Of a stretch of 64,000 nucleotides of DNA, positions 21,058-33,790 are shown piece by piece. Position 1 is the stretch's first letter. Every line of letters begins with the position of its first letter. The translations under genes and the position numbers were made by a program. The stretch comes from Saccharina japonica. Lineage: Eukaryota > Sar > Phaeophyceae > Laminariales > Laminariaceae. Below the pieces are notes generated by a model. The model saw nothing but the letters and a program-made list of their open reading frames with translations. It ran no database searches and had not been told where the DNA came from. The stretch covers positions 38,023 through 102,022 of the forward strand of contig MEHQ01002057.1 of the NCBI GenBank assembly GCA_008828725.1, in the 5' to 3' direction.

Positions 21058-23465
21058 TATAGCTTTACAGCTGCGCTCTGCCGCAGATGATGCCGATGAA
21101 TAGAAGTAGGTGTTGAGCTAGACGTAAAGCTTGCGAGAAAACGCACAACCTGTGCACGAACTATCGTAGAACATACCTGTTGTGGAAGCTCCAAACGTCA
21201 CAGTTTGCACTCAAAAAGGTCTCAAGTCCGCCTCACGGCTGAGTAGATCGTATATGAGGCGAGTCGCCTTTTTTGCGTGTTGCCTTACTGGTACCCGCAG
21301 CTCAAAACCTCAAAGTTGGCACTCAATACGGCCGTATGTCCGCTTCACGGCTGTGTAAAATAAGCTATATACCAGGTAGGTACTATTGTGTAAGTATCAC
21401 AATTGAATGAGTATCATTCGCATTGTTTGTCTCCAGTCAGGATGAATTAAGGATATATGTGGTTTTATCAATTCGCAGAGTCCACGTATTCACTTGATAT
21501 TCTGCGGTCACTTTAAAATTTGCAATTTCCAAATGGCAACTCCAGTCACAGACTGGAGAATTCAGCTATAGGGCAAGTACGACTATAGGGCGAAATCAAG
21601 CCGCTTTTCACAAGCTCGCCTTACACCGGGCCCAACGTTTGTCCCGATTTTGAAAATTACTGGTCGACGGGACAAACGACGAGTCCTCGGTGAGATGTTT
21701 GCCTTGTAGATATGTATTTATATGTGCAGTTCAGCATCCGAGTAGTGGTCAAAACATTTTTTTTCTGTCTAAATGTCAGGGATCAGTGGCTAACGTTGGG
21801 GTTGCTACCTCGGCGCTTTTATTTTTCACATGGTGCCCGATTCGCCGGTTATACCACACCGGTACACTGAGCATGATTCGGTTATTGCGTCGACAATAAG
21901 CTCTACGTATTGGCTCATGCATCGTAAGTAGTGCATACGACGACACTCGGCTACTGCTCGACTTCGAACTGTTAGTGCTCGAATCACTCGTCTCGCTCGA
22001 CCCAACACTCTCCTTGTGTGCGAATACTCGTGCGGCAGTTGGGTACTGCTGTAGTTGCTGAACGACAATTAATTTCAGCGAAATCTTGGAGCAACACCCA
22101 CACGAAGCGCCCAGACATGGGATTTCAATTCCATGAAATTGCTTGGGACACATGCATATATTCCTAAGAGTTTACTCTTGGGTTTTCCGTCTGCACCACT
22201 GTAAACCCTAAACTATTCAAGAAAACTGACCGCGATTCTTGACCCTGAATCGCGTCGAAGATCGCATTATTTCTCGATTCTGAACCAAGACGTTGTGTTT
22301 CGTTGGCGGCGTGGCAGATGGTTTGCGTCACACCTATTAAAAGCTATCGAAGCCATGTCAACGCAAGGCCGCCACGATGGCCGGCATAGGCATGTGGCCG
22401 TATGCGGTGGAGCGTTGGCAGGGTGCAACTGCAACATCGGTTGGTATCTCGTACATCAAATCAAGCGTAGGAGAAAAGTAGCTTATTTATTCCCAGAGCC
22501 GTGATGGCATCTGGCCCGGCAGGGCATCACTGTCCTCCCATTTTATTATAATTACCCCGAATACGAATGCCATCCAAGATATATAAAAACGGATCAAATA
22601 CCTATATTGAGGTAATTACCGGCCCTCCAAGCTCATACTATTACACTAGCCCACCCTGATGAGCCGTATATGCAGAAATGCGGGAAGTTCGGGGAAATCC
22701 TAATTCCACGAACTAGAACATGACTCGAAGATGCTGCTCCTCAAAATCCACTCCTCAAAACCTACTCCCAAACCTCTGAGGTGCTAGGCTAGGAAGCCGG
22801 GAAAACGCAAAGACCGGCCTTCCTAGCCCATTCTAATACACTGTTGTACTATAAGCACTGCTGTTATATCATGTCACTACTGCAACAGCAGTATCCCACC
22901 GAATTGCTACGGTATCCCACCGAATTCCCACGGTATCCCAAGGTACCCCGATGCATCGTACGGTGTCCCACCGACTTCCTACGAGTACTCGTACGGTATC
23001 CCACCGACCTGCGGTATCTCTGGCACTGTACACGTACTCCTATGTATCTACTGCTGTAGTACTCCTCCCCTCTTCCCTCGACCTCTCCAAAAAATAGAAA
23101 AACGACTAGACTATTAGGAATGAAATCAGTTCGCGGCCCCTATCGCCCGAGAACTATTCTACAACAGTAGACTACTGTGTCGCTGTCTTGTCGCCACTCA
23201 CCCACCAACCCAGGTGGCTATCGGAGCTTGGTTTATGCCTTCGCTCTGTGCCCAATAGAAGTACATGTTCACATAGTAACAGGGATTGCTGTCGACCCAG
23301 ATTCGTTTTCGATGCTCGCGACACAGACCGGGTATTCATACGTACTTTGTCGTTGTAGATGGGATCTACCTGGTAGATGTACCTGGTATTTTGCTGTATT
23401 AACAAGCTTCGAAATTAGATCCTATTATTCACTGCAAAGAGGAGGAGGAGCAAACCTCCATGTAC
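21058..23465. other. Gene-free stretch
   Basis: Words CTCAAGTCCGCCTCACGGC and GGCCGTATGTCCGCTTCAC recur near 21220 and 21330. At 22885-23020 an irregular tandem of about 20-25 bp, CGGTATCCCACCGAATT, is seen. No protein domain on either strand. Confidence 0.45.
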
Positions 23466-24075
23466 TCGTATCGAAAAATGGCTGGCTCTCGGATTTCGAG
23501 CGAGAAGTCCAGCCACACAGCACACAACATCTCTCAATCTTGGCAACCACCACGCGCAGAGCAGTGGCGCATACAGCCTCGAAGGTTTGGTACCATCCCG
23601 TGCGGTGTGAGGCGAGGATTCGTCGGCGACGGACGCCGCCATACGCGCAAAGCACAGATGTTTTTTATGTTGTATGTCTATATAATATGCTCGTTTCAAA
23701 CTGCTTGTGCTTTTTTTTCGGGTTGAAAAAGTCGTATAAAAAATAGGTCGGGCCCTCGCATTATGAGCGAGAGATCCAGCCACACGACATCAGCGTCTCC
23801 CAACCTTGGCGACCACCCCTCTCAGAGCAATGTCGCCCACACAGCCTCGGAGATTTGGTGCCATCTCGTGCTGTGTGAGGCGAGGGATCGGCGGTGGCGG
23901 CGGATGCTGCAAAAGCACACGTTTTTTCTTCGAGGAAGAGAATGAAGAGGAGGAAACGATTGTACCGCGGATCGATCCGGAGGAAGCAAATGTCGTTTCG
24001 GCATTGAAGTGCTGAGGATGGCTGAGAGGCCAGGGAAGTGTCGAGGCTGGTCTCCGAAGGGGGGGAGACAGACGT
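23466..24075. repeat. Two direct copies of the inner arm of the TIR element
   Basis: Copies near 23500-23720 and 23762-24075 share GAGATCCAGCCACAC/GAGAAGTCCAGCCACAC, ACAGCCTCG(A/G)AG(G/A)TTTGG and GTGTGAGGCGAGG with the arms at 16.6-16.95 and 20.4-20.7 kb. They lack the hairpin end and the transposase. Solo arms of this family also occur at 31.3 and 35.7 kb. Confidence 0.65.
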
Positions 24076-24288
24076 ACTAGTGCTTTTTACTGGAGATACA
24101 CATGGTTACTTCCTCCGTATGTAGCCCTTGTATGATTTGCGTCGAGCGTTCTTCTCTGTTGTAGTACCTGGTGCATACAAAACGGTTCACTCACTCGCAC
24201 TCGTACATATTGTTGTGTACCGTATTAAATAGTAATTCTTGATACAGGCTGGTTCAAGTATACCGCCCAAAAAATATTCAGTCGCCAT

Positions 24289-24540
24289 TGTCCACGCCGT
24301 TTTTTGGAGATAGACCCTGAAATTTGGTACACGTGTTTTATGCGCCCTACCCGAGCCTTTAACGGTTGATTTTTTTTTTTCGTCAGATATTGTTTGTTTT
24401 GTAATTTTTTGGGAAAGTTGGGTCTCAAAAGATAGAAAAAAAGTCCGGCGAAAAAAAAAACGTTCGTAAAAGTATCGGGTAGGGCGCATAAAGCACGTGT
24501 GCCAAATTTCAGGGTCTATCTCCAAAAAACGGCGTGGACA
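24289..24540. mobile_element. Foldback MITE with 66-bp arms
   Basis: Arms 24289-24354 and 24475-24540 are reverse complements with about two mismatches. They start TGTCCACGCCG and end CGGCGTGGACA. The spacer is about 120 bp and AT-rich with A and T runs. No target duplication is evident, so the superfamily is open. Confidence 0.85.
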
Positions 24541-25526
24541 TTTGGACTTTTGTGCGGTAAAAGTGCAAAAATAGGCGTTGCCTCGTAATTACTTAGTTTC
24601 AGTATATAATCGATTTTGGGCGTTAAATATGGCTTAGTATGATCATACGCAGTCAGATCTTCGAACATTTGCGTGAAACTTTGTACAAACATGCCTTGGA
24701 CCACCTGGAAGCGGCTAGTTCAGAAAAATAAATTGGGGGGAAAGCAGGTTTTCCTACGGAAACGCCTGACTATTGTTGTCCTCTTTGAAGGCCTGTGATT
24801 GGCCGGGCCACATTTTCGGCGGTAGCGCCAGTTCTAGGCCCTTAAACAAAAAACTGGCTATGTCACCCTCTTCTACTGTTCATGGCGGTCAGTATGACAC
24901 CAAATATGTGACATTGGAGTTGCTATTGCATGCGGCATTCGTGACTGACGAAAATTGGGGTGATATGCCTGAACCAGCTCGTACATAATACCTGGTATAT
25001 CTACAGCACAGCAGTTAGTTACGGTAGCAGTACAACCCACTCCTCGGCATCCACGCGCCCTTCGACTGACTACTACGTACGTACGTCGAAAACGTCGGTG
25101 ATTTTATGTAACCGGGAACGTAAGTCTCTGAAACCACATACACACCCCTATTTCCGAGGCGTAGACAGGGTAAGTTATTATACGTTCCAAAACCTCGTGT
25201 GTTAGTGTTATACGGCACGCAAAGACGTTGTGGCAGCAGCATCATACTAATACAGCACACAGCAGTGGTGCTCGTATCGCTGATGCTACGTTTCTACCCA
25301 AAAAATACCAGGTGTCTGTTTCTGGCGCGCAAGTGACCACGTTCTGTTGTGTACCAGGTCCCTAGTTTTTGGCCGCTTTTCTAAAGCCCCTAAAAAATCC
25401 CAGAAAAATCAATACCTCCTTCCAACCTGAAATGGTAACACCTAGGAAACGGCAGGGCAACGCATATGTGGCCCTGCTCTACAGTCTACAACAGTATACT
25501 ATATATAGAAGTTGCCTCCCCCCCCT
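24541..25526. other. Gene-free stretch upstream of the hydrolase gene
   Basis: No recognised domain. At 25290-25450 there are words related to the MITE at 910-1536. A first non-coding exon of the hydrolase could lie here but cannot be seen. Confidence 0.4.
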
Positions 25527-25724
25527 CAAGCGGCTACTTTTGTAGGATGCAGCTCACCCTTCATGCGACTCGCCCAACACCTCACGGCGCTTCGCGCTTG
25601 GTGCTACCAATGTCTGCCTGGTCGGTGAAAACCCGACATGCTCCGTCCCGGCATTGTAGGGATGCGAGGGTCTATGGTCATACGACTACGGCCATGCACG
25701 AAAATGAAGTACCCCCCCCCCCCC
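25527..25724 (+). mobile_element. Poly(C)-tailed SINE-like element, copy 3 (5' truncated)
   Basis: Starts at CAAGCGGCTACTTTTG just after a C-run (25518-25525) and ends AATGAAGTA plus a 13-base C-run (25712-25724). About 70 bp of the 5' end are missing. It lies 68 bp before the first hydrolase exon. Confidence 0.8.
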
Positions 25725-25792
25725 TCATGACACCAATCGCGTTATATTTGTCTGTGTCGCCTACTACGCCACCGCCTTGAATTTGTGTTCAG

Positions 25793-28700
25793 ATGCTGTT
25801 GAAGGCGGTGTTTCATCGTTTTCGCGGCACGGGCTGGTTCGCCGACCCGAGAGGAACGCTGAGCTTCTTCCAGTACGCGAGGGGGATGCTCCAGTTACTT
25901 ACAGGCGCCTTCGTCTTGCGCACAAAGCAGGCGACCGAAGAGGCATACGCGGCTGCGAAAAGCTCTCCCACTCGAGGATCCGGTGACGGGATTACGGTAC
26001 GCTCGGAATACCAATCAGTTCTTGACTTTTGACATGATTTCTTACGTTTTTCCTGGTGTTTCGCGGCCGTCTGTTTTTTTTTTCAACTAGCCTCGGAGTA
26101 CATACCAGTTATTGATCGTTTGCTTTTTTATTAGTACTTGTTGCTGTGTATTTGGAAGACGTCCGTTTTTTCACCCCCAACCACCGGGTTGATGCGAACC
26201 TTCGCCTTTTGTTTTCGTTGATGTGTAGTTGCCCCTTGTCGGTTCATCTAGGATAGGCTTCCACCACGAGTAGAATCATAACTGATATGTCAATACCCGC
26301 AACATGTCTTGAATGCTAAGTTTGATGTCGAGGGTTCGAGTGTCCGTATGGAGATTTGGAATTGTATTCTCAAATGACACCAACTGTCGAAAGCGCCTAA
26401 TATAGCGTGGGTAGGCACAATTCAACGAGAGTCGACGAGGGAAGAAAGTGCTGAAATCTTCTCGCGATAAAAATGTCAAGGCACGTACCGTAGTGGGGGG
26501 GGGGGGGGGGTGTACTCATGTTGTGCACGGCCGTAGTCATATGACCATAGACCCTCGCATCCCTACAATGCCGGGACGGAGCGCGTTGGGTTTTCACCAA
26601 CCAGGCAGACATTGCTTGCACCAAGCGCGAAACGCCGTGAGGTATTGGGCGAGTCGCATGGAGGGTGAGCTGCATCCTGCTAAGAACCGCCTCTGAGGCG
26701 GACTTGCATATGGACGACAGCTTCAATGAGTTAATTTAATTTCTGGTGTGGCCACTTCGGGGGGGAGAAAAGCGTACTTTGTGACCCCGGGTCTGAGTTA
26801 CGACTCAAGAAGGAGAGAGAAGAGGAGGGCGACGATAGTAAATGGGATGGAGAAAAAAAAACGTTCGTATCGTACCCGTGGTACATATATAGCATTCATG
26901 TGCGGTTATTATAGGGATTCGGGAACACCTGGAAAGTGTCAAGCCACGCTGGACTCCTCTGGTATATAAGCACGTCACAAATCACGCCAGAAGGACGTAA
27001 GACGTTCCGACAAATCGTTTTTTGGAGCATTAACACTTCGTTCGGCAACAAGTGACGTATGCTTGTCTTAAGACCGCTCATGGCCTTGCGTAACGGCAGG
27101 TGCAGCTCATGGACGACTACTTGGAGTTCCAGCCGCCGGGGACCGGCGGCGGGAACGGCGACGAAGAGCTGGTCGGGGTGAGCCATCACGCATCGCGTAT
27201 TTTTTCAACACCTTCCCTCAAAGCCGACCGCATGGTATATACATTTACCGTTCTCACAAGTTATGTCTATGTTTTCATCCGCGCCGTGTAGACCTGCATG
27301 CAACGAGAAGCAGCCCTGCATTTAGGAGGGGTGCCACGTATCTATTGTGCGGGTAGCTCCACTCCAGTGGCCTAAATTTGGAGCTTGTTTTCGATGCGGT
27401 GTCCGTTCTTTGCTTCTTCCCCGTCTCGTTAACCCCTTAAGAACTGGTCCCACGAAGTTGGGGACAAACTACTTGGAATTACTGTGGGATTTGTTTTCAG
27501 TTCTGAATGGGTTAACTTTCGAAGCCTCAAGTTGTTTTAGACGGTAGTGCAGATTTGCAATTTTTACGTTGTTTCGTCACAATATTGTTGCGAATAGTAA
27601 CATGTACCGGTAGTGGTATAGCATTGTCTGTTTTTTGGCTTGTTGTGTTGCAGTTTCGTGAGCCAAACGCGTGTGTCTAATTGAGCCCCTGCGACCTTCT
27701 CGCCTTGAACAAGGTGATCATATTTCCGGGGGCGTTCGTTTCGCCATTTGCTTACTCCATCGTGGCCCGCACCCTAGCGCGAAGGGGTTACCCGTGCTTC
27801 ATCCTGAGGCTGCCATTCGATCTAGGTGTGGATGGGCGCCTTGGGGTCGTTCTTATCGAACAACTTTTTTTCAAAAATTAAAAAAAAGGAAAAGCAGGAA
27901 AACAGGATTTATTTGGAAAGTACAGAGGGAAAAATGTTTGGAAGGCTTCTCATTCCAATATTTGGAAATTATGTTTGGAAAATACGGAAATCCTAAAAAT
28001 TGCGCGAAAACAAATATTGGAAATATTGGGGGAAAAGTTGCTCGATAAGAACGACCCTTGGTCGATTATTGACATTGCTAATGGTTCCAAAATATTTTTC
28101 GGACGAAGTCGGAAGAATTTTTTTCCGAACCAGTTTTCTTGGCTGTCTACGTTTCTACCTGTACTTATTTGCCGCATATGATAGTCTCGGCAATGAAACA
28201 GGCCAGCGGAGGAAGGTCTTCGCCCACTACATTTTAACACCTATGCAACAGCAGTTGGTTTGCTTCAGGACACACGCTTGTTCGCAACGCGTTTTTGCAA
28301 AGGTGCGCAAGGGGGATGTGCTATTTTACATAGATGGTTGAGAAAAACGGAGATAGAGGTGTTTACCGGTGCCATGGATGCCACTTGTACAATAGAGCGC
28401 ACTGTAAGCTCGCGCTGGATGCGTCTTACGACCCCCACGGTACACAAGAAATGTCCCGGTTCCGATTGCTGTGCTCTGCCGCTCTCTCCTGCGCAGCATA
28501 TTACGGCTGGGCAACGGCTGGCAAGATCATCAAGCGCCCGCTGAAAGAAGACAGCCCCGTGCCTCCGACCAAGTGGGTCCTTGTCGGCCACTCTCTCGGA
28601 ACAACGGGCGTTGAGTTGGTGAGGGGTGTAAGCACAGCAGTGAAGCGTTCACCACCCTGTGGTTGGTGGTCATCTCCGCCGTTTTGGAAATGACTGCAGT

Positions 28701-30578
28701 GGTCACTCGCGCGCTCAGAGGGGAGGTGCGAAGGGAAAAAGTTGTTGTTTTCCCCCGGAGTAACGCGACTGCGCCGGAAGACAGCGGTTAACTCCTCCCC
28801 TTTCTCCGCTGTGATGGCGCGCGAGTGTTTTTGCGCGTAATTTATCGTATTGGCATGTTTTTCCCGTCGCTGTACGAATCCCTTCAGGTGCATTTTTTGT
28901 GTCGTGCTTCCCTTCTCTCTCGGTCCCGGCTCACACGCGCCGAGTGTTTCGCTCGTGACATTCGCTTAACTTTTCGTTTTCATCAACCTCGTCGAAGACC
29001 TTACGCCAAACATACCTACGACTAGGGCGACGCTCATCGTCTTGAGCACGCACCAATGACCAATGCCAGATGGCAGTTCACAACGTGAAAATGCGTGCGG
29101 CGTACCGGACCCTGTCGTCGCCACCTCCGCCCTGTCCAGTTCACGCAGGCCAGGCCGGAATGCGTGAACGGAGTGGTTTTCATTGGGAGCAGCACCGGGC
29201 TCGCAGGAAAGCTCACGGACATCGATCTACCGTCTCTGGTCATCTGGGGCTCTCGCGACCCGTTCACCTTAAAGAAGGTTGGGATCGCGTGCGTTTATTT
29301 AAGGCTGTCACCACACGGCAAAAAAAATCCCACACTAATTCCAAGTAATTTGTCCCCAAAAACGTGGGTGCAGCTCTAAATGGATTAAGGCTCGAGGTTT
29401 TTTAACTCGTAATTTTGAAGTAAACAAATACCCATGAGGTCACCGAGGTGCTCGACTCTTTCTCCCTCGCCTAGTCAGCTCTTCGCGTTCGTAGCACTTC
29501 GTACACGTGACAATAGCTTGCGGGAATACCATCCCGCTTGGTTTGCACGACTACGCGTGGGAACCACAGAGTCGGAAGGCCAAATGGATTTTGAAGGGAA
29601 ATCAGTGGACACCATGTTATATACTAGTAGCCCTGCCGTGTTATAGAAGTGGCTTTTGGTCGAGATATGAAATGTCGCAGCTTGCTCCATATAACGTGAA
29701 CGTTTCGCCACGCCCCCTTTCCTCTGCCTCGAGGAAACAGGACATGCTAGCAGCGATGGACAAACTACCCAAGGGCACAGAAACTTGTGTCGTGGAAGGC
29801 GGTAACCACGGGGGGTTCGCTTCCTACGCCCGCCAGTTCCTGGACTGGGAAGTGAGCAAAGACAAGGGCGAAAACTCGCAAACAACCTGAATATGATTTT
29901 GTACGGTATTGACCCGTTTATAGCCGGTACGCTTATTTGCGTGCTAGGCCCCGCCCCCATGGAAACGGCCAGGTTGCCTGTGAATATAAGCTTGAGGGTG
30001 ACGCGTTGGGGTGGGTTTAGCGGTTGTTTATCTTCCTGGACCTGCGTTAGACGGTGTAGCACGTTTGTGTTTTTGAGGAATGAAGCGTTAAGACGACCGT
30101 GCCTCGCGAGCAGCGAGCGGCGTGCACGTGCGTCGTGATATGCATATTGTTAGTAGAGGAACGACCAAAGATCCGCCTCCAGGTATCGCTACGCTATTAT
30201 ATGAGAATCTGCCAGTTCTCGCATCATTGTTGCAGCAGAAGTAGTCTCAGCAACAAGCCAGGCATGTTCAACACCGCCCGTGCGAGGTAAACAACTAACA
30301 CACAACGAACGAAAAACACCGTACTGTACGGCACATGAAAGAGGCCGGACAGACGAAAATGTTGTAGGTAGCATCCATCGGGTAGAGGACGAAAACGCTG
30401 CAGAAAGCACCATATGGACGAAAAACACTGCCCTATTCCACCCGGATGTTGCATTTAACTTCGACACGCTTCCATTTATTTCCCCGCGCAATTGCAGGCA
30501 ACGATCACCCCCGATGAACAGCAGGGGGCCGCGGTGGAAGCTATCACGGAGTTCATAGAACGCAAGGTCGTCGGGTAG
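25793..30578 (+). CDS. Alpha/beta hydrolase, seven exons
   Basis: Exons: 25793-25996, 27100-27177 (27106 is an in-frame alternative acceptor), 27714-27825, 28497-28618, 29149-29277, 29741-29851, 30498-30578; all phases agree, giving about 278 codons. Order: VIIFPGAFVSPFAY (oxyanion-side strand), FILRLPFDLA spliced to YYGWATAG, VLVGHSLG (nucleophile Ser), VVFIGSSTG, LVIWGSRD (acid Asp), VVEGGNHGGF (His), TITPDEQQ near the C-terminus. This is the usual layout of the dienelactone-hydrolase-like Abhydrolase_5 group, common in algae and bacteria; the substrate is unknown. ATG at 25793 directly follows TTCAG, so an upstream non-coding exon or missing N-terminus is possible. Donors of introns 3 (GTGTGG) and 5 (GTTGGG) are weak. 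Intron 1 holds nested SINEs. Confidence 0.82.
26386..26860 (+). mobile_element. A-tailed SINE copy 1, split by a poly(C) element
   Basis: Left half 26386-26494 (GCGTGGGTAGGCAC, GTCGACGAGGGAAG, TTCTCGCGATAAAA) and right half from 26767 (TACTTTGTGACCCC, GAGTTACGACT, AATGGGATGGAG, A9) together match the copy at 36640-36880. The interruption falls exactly in the G-rich word GTAGTGGGGG. It lies in hydrolase intron 1. Confidence 0.8.
26495..26758 (-). mobile_element. Poly(C)-tailed SINE-like element, copy 4 (nested)
   Basis: Minus orientation: G-run 26495-26510, then TGTACTCATGTTGTGCACGG (complement of the 3' end), to GGTGTGGCCACTTC at the 5' end, then G-run 26759-26766 of the host SINE. Full-length 5' end. 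Its place inside a G-run of another repeat gives a datable nested insertion. Confidence 0.85.
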
Positions 30579-31280
30579 AGCCGTGGTGTGCGCCACGAGC
30601 CCCTCGCTTATTTTCTCCCCTTGAGATCTGAATTGCCGTCTGCCTTGGCCGCAAGCGGGAACGGATTACTAGTAGTACAGCGGTGTGTCGGCGTTGTTGT
30701 GTCACAATTTGTCCACCCACATGCATTGCTCTTGATCTGTTTGAATTGGTGAATTTGAATTGTGAGTTACATTTGACTTGAATTGCTTGAGTGCAAAAGA
30801 GAAGAAGGGACTAATTTTAGGCGTTGCCCGTTTGTCGCGAATGGTGCCGATGCTTCCTTCTTGCCCTTACGAATAAAATAAGTCTTGTTTTGTGGCTGGA
30901 TGATGAGCCCGTGTTGTGTTTAGTTTGTTTTGTATTGCCTGACGCATTCCCTACGGGGGTGGGGCACGGTTGACGAAAGCAGGAAGGAGACGGCAGACAG
31001 GGTAGCAAGGTACCAAGCCAACTACTGTGGTAGGTAGAACCTGTTGAGAGTTGAGAGTACGGTATGTGCGCGATGGTTATACGTAACCGTCTGGGATACG
31101 TAGAGGCAATTGGCATGTTTCTCCCGGGTACGTTTCATATGTACCCGGCTGGGAGGTGCCCCGGTAATGCAATGAATTTCTTCTTGTCCCTTCTTCATGT
31201 CTTCTTAATAGTTCCCCTTTCTTCCCTTTTCATCTGTGTACGATGGTACTATAGACATAGACATACATAGCTTTATCTTC
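30579..31280. other. Hydrolase 3' flank; no gene seen
   Basis: Probably 3' UTR then intergenic DNA. TTGAATTG words near 30740-30790. No recognisable ORF. Confidence 0.4.
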
Positions 31281-32544
31281 TTTGGTTCGGAAGCTTTCCT
31301 CGGCATATCTTGGCACCTCACAGCCACTCTCAGCCTCTAATTGCCGAAGCAGAAGTTACTTGCCTTCCGGAGGTTCTTGGCTTTCTTTGTTTTCTCCTAT
31401 TTTCGTTACTTGCTGCTTCCTGTTTCCTATGGTACCAGTTTTTACTTTGTCGGCGAGATCATGTTTCCCTTTTCTTCCGGTTTCGGGTTCCTGCGTGTAC
31501 CCAGTGAGCACGACAGCGCGTGCGAGCCCGGCACTATCGCGGGTATGGGAGGGCGCTGGCCAGTAGAGGTGGGGTCAGAAGGAGCGCGGTCGCTTTTTCG
31601 TGGCTAGGCGTGGCGTCTCCATCGAGACACGAGGGGAGCATGAAGGTCCTTGCTGTTGCTGCTGCTGCAATAAATCCAGTATGTCCGACATTATAATGAT
31701 CGTTTTGTCTGTAATAAAAGAACATTTAAGCCAAGTTCAAGCGGTGCTTTATTTATCGAACAAACATTATTTTTACAGAGGCATCAGCAACCTCGAGCGG
31801 GCGAACGAGAGCCACTGTGAGTACCGGGCTTCACGCGAGGTGGGCCACGGGGCTCACTGGGGCAGAGAGGCAGTAGAGCTCGACCCGGACCGAATCGATG
31901 GCGAGGTGATCGCGGGTGGGCGGGGAGCGTTTTGTTCGAGTACGAGTACGTAATGTACGTCTTTCTCAGTTTTGTGGATTTTTGTACAACTTGATTGACG
32001 CTCGTGCTATGCTGTGCTTTCTCTTTCATACTCTCTCTATATATATAAAGATCGAAGGTACTACTACTACTACTGCTGTTGTTGTACTACCACACATAGC
32101 AGTCACGAAAAAGGCACAATTCACACCCCTAGCAGGCAGCGCAGCGCCGTCCTGCGAGCCATGTTGCTGTGCTTTCTCTTCCTTTCGAACATAAGGCTTT
32201 GTTGTCCTGGAGTATGGAGATCTACTGTCGTATACTTTTGCAAGTCGCCTGTACGTTCGTTTGTTCTTTGTGTTTTTTGCTTTGTTTGTGGTGTACAACT
32301 GCTGTCGCCGTACAGGTATGATAGTTGCTTTGCCACATACATGCCGCATACCAGTACTCATGCATCACAATACAGCATACGAATATCCGCGCGCTGCGGA
32401 GATTCGACATAATACAGCAGTAGTAGACGGGTACTGTACGTTCAGTTGCGTACAGCAATAAGTATTTCGTTGCATTGCACCATGAATCTCTTTGGCCTTT
32501 TCAAGTCGGTCTTTACACATAGTGGACTTCTTCTGCCCCTTTCC

Positions 32545-32808
32545 TTGCGCGAGCGTAGCGGGCGGCGTCAACCGCCCTCGGAGCGAAGCTTTGCTTTCTT
32601 TTAGCGATATTTTTTCGTGTTGTTCACCACTATCGTTTTTGTCCTGTATTTGCCGTCATACATATGGAGCTCTTGGCATTATCAAGTCGCCAGTTGCAGC
32701 TACAATAATATATGCTCCTCTTTTACCCTTTTCACATTTGGTTCTATTATTCCTTCCGCGAGCGTAGCGGGCGGCGTTAGCCGCCCGCGCAGCGGAGCCC
32801 TTGTACTT
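32545..32808. repeat. Two GC-hairpin ends of the TIR-element family
   Basis: GCGAGCGTAGCGGGCGGCGT followed by its near complement occurs at 32549-32597 and 32759-32808. The second ends GAGCCCTTGTA, like the element terminus at 21057. CAAGTCGC words lie between them. This is a truncated copy of the terminal region. Confidence 0.7.
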
Positions 32809-33469
32809 ACTAATATCTCCCGCAGGGATCCCTCATCCCTCGCCTCTCAGAGCTCCCACTTCGAACACCGCCTCCTTTCATTACTTGCTCCTCTCTTTGT
32901 TCCGGTATATACTTTAGTTGCGAGAGGCTTCTTCCTCTTTCAGTTTTGGGTTCGTGCGGGTGCCCAGAGAGTGCGGCAGCGCGGGCGAGCCCGGCACCAT
33001 CGCCGCTATGGGAGGGCGCTGGCCAGTAGAGGGGGGGACGGAAGGAGCGCGGTCGCCTTTTTCGTGGCTAGGCGTGGCGTGTCCATCGAGACACGAGGGA
33101 AGCATGAAGGGTCTTTGTCTGCGTTGCTGCTTGCTGTATCAATCCAGTATGTCATAATTATAAAGGTCGTTTATTAGTGTAAAAGAACATTCAAGCGGTG
33201 CTTATTTTTCGGAACACACACCAATTTTTTAATCAGAGAGTGACAGCAAGGCGGTTTGAACACCATCATGCTCGAGCGGGCGAACGAGGGCCACGGTGAG
33301 CACCGGGCTTCACGCGATGCGGGCCACGGGGCTCACTGGGGCAGAGAGGTAGTAAAGCTAGACCCGGGCCGAATCGATGGCGAGGTGATCGCGGGGTGGC
33401 TGGAAGCGTCGAGGGTGGCAGAACGCGACAGTAGTCGTTTTAACTTTTTTGTTTTTTGAGCGGCGCGAT

Positions 33470-33690
33470 CACGATACGAGTACGTATGTCATTCGAAGTG
33501 CTACTACTGCTGTTACTGCTGTTGTTGCTTGCCGTTTTTGTTCGAGTACGAATACGACTTCGAGTATAATACGAGTACGAGTACGAGTCGAGTACGATAT
33601 AACTAGTCGGGTACGAGTACGAGTCGAGTACGAGTCGAGTACGAGTCGAGTACGAGTACGAGTACGAGTACGTATGTATCATACCAGGTA
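33470..33690. repeat. GAGTACG word array
   Basis: About 200 bp of GAGTACGAGTCGAGTACGAG with irregular spacing, ending at ATACCAGGTACGT. It produces Arg/Tyr/Ser frames in both strands that are not genes. Confidence 0.8.
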
Positions 33691-33790
33691 CGTCTTTCTC
33701 AGTTTTGTGGATTTTTTTGTTTTGCATTCTTCACAACTTGGCGACCGTGCTGGTGTTGTGCGTTTTCTCTTTCATACAATAAAGTATACC

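Larger units (their letters stand above)
31281..33790. repeat. Diverged direct duplication
   Basis: Segments from about 31440 to 32035 and from about 32880 to 33780 share, in order, TATGGGAGGGCGCTGGCCAG, GGCTAGGCGTGGCGT, CATCGAGACACGAGG, CTCGAGCGGGCGAACGAG, GGCTTCACGCGA, CCGAATCGATGGCGAGGTGA and TACGTCTTTCTCAGTTTTG. Indels and microsatellites separate the copies. No protein domain is visible in the shared part, so it is probably a non-autonomous mobile element. Confidence 0.75.

Noticed and set aside
27975-28181. Plus-strand frame between hydrolase exons 3 and 4
   Set aside because: AT-rich intron; splicing across it gives the conserved FDLAYYGW join, so it is not coding.
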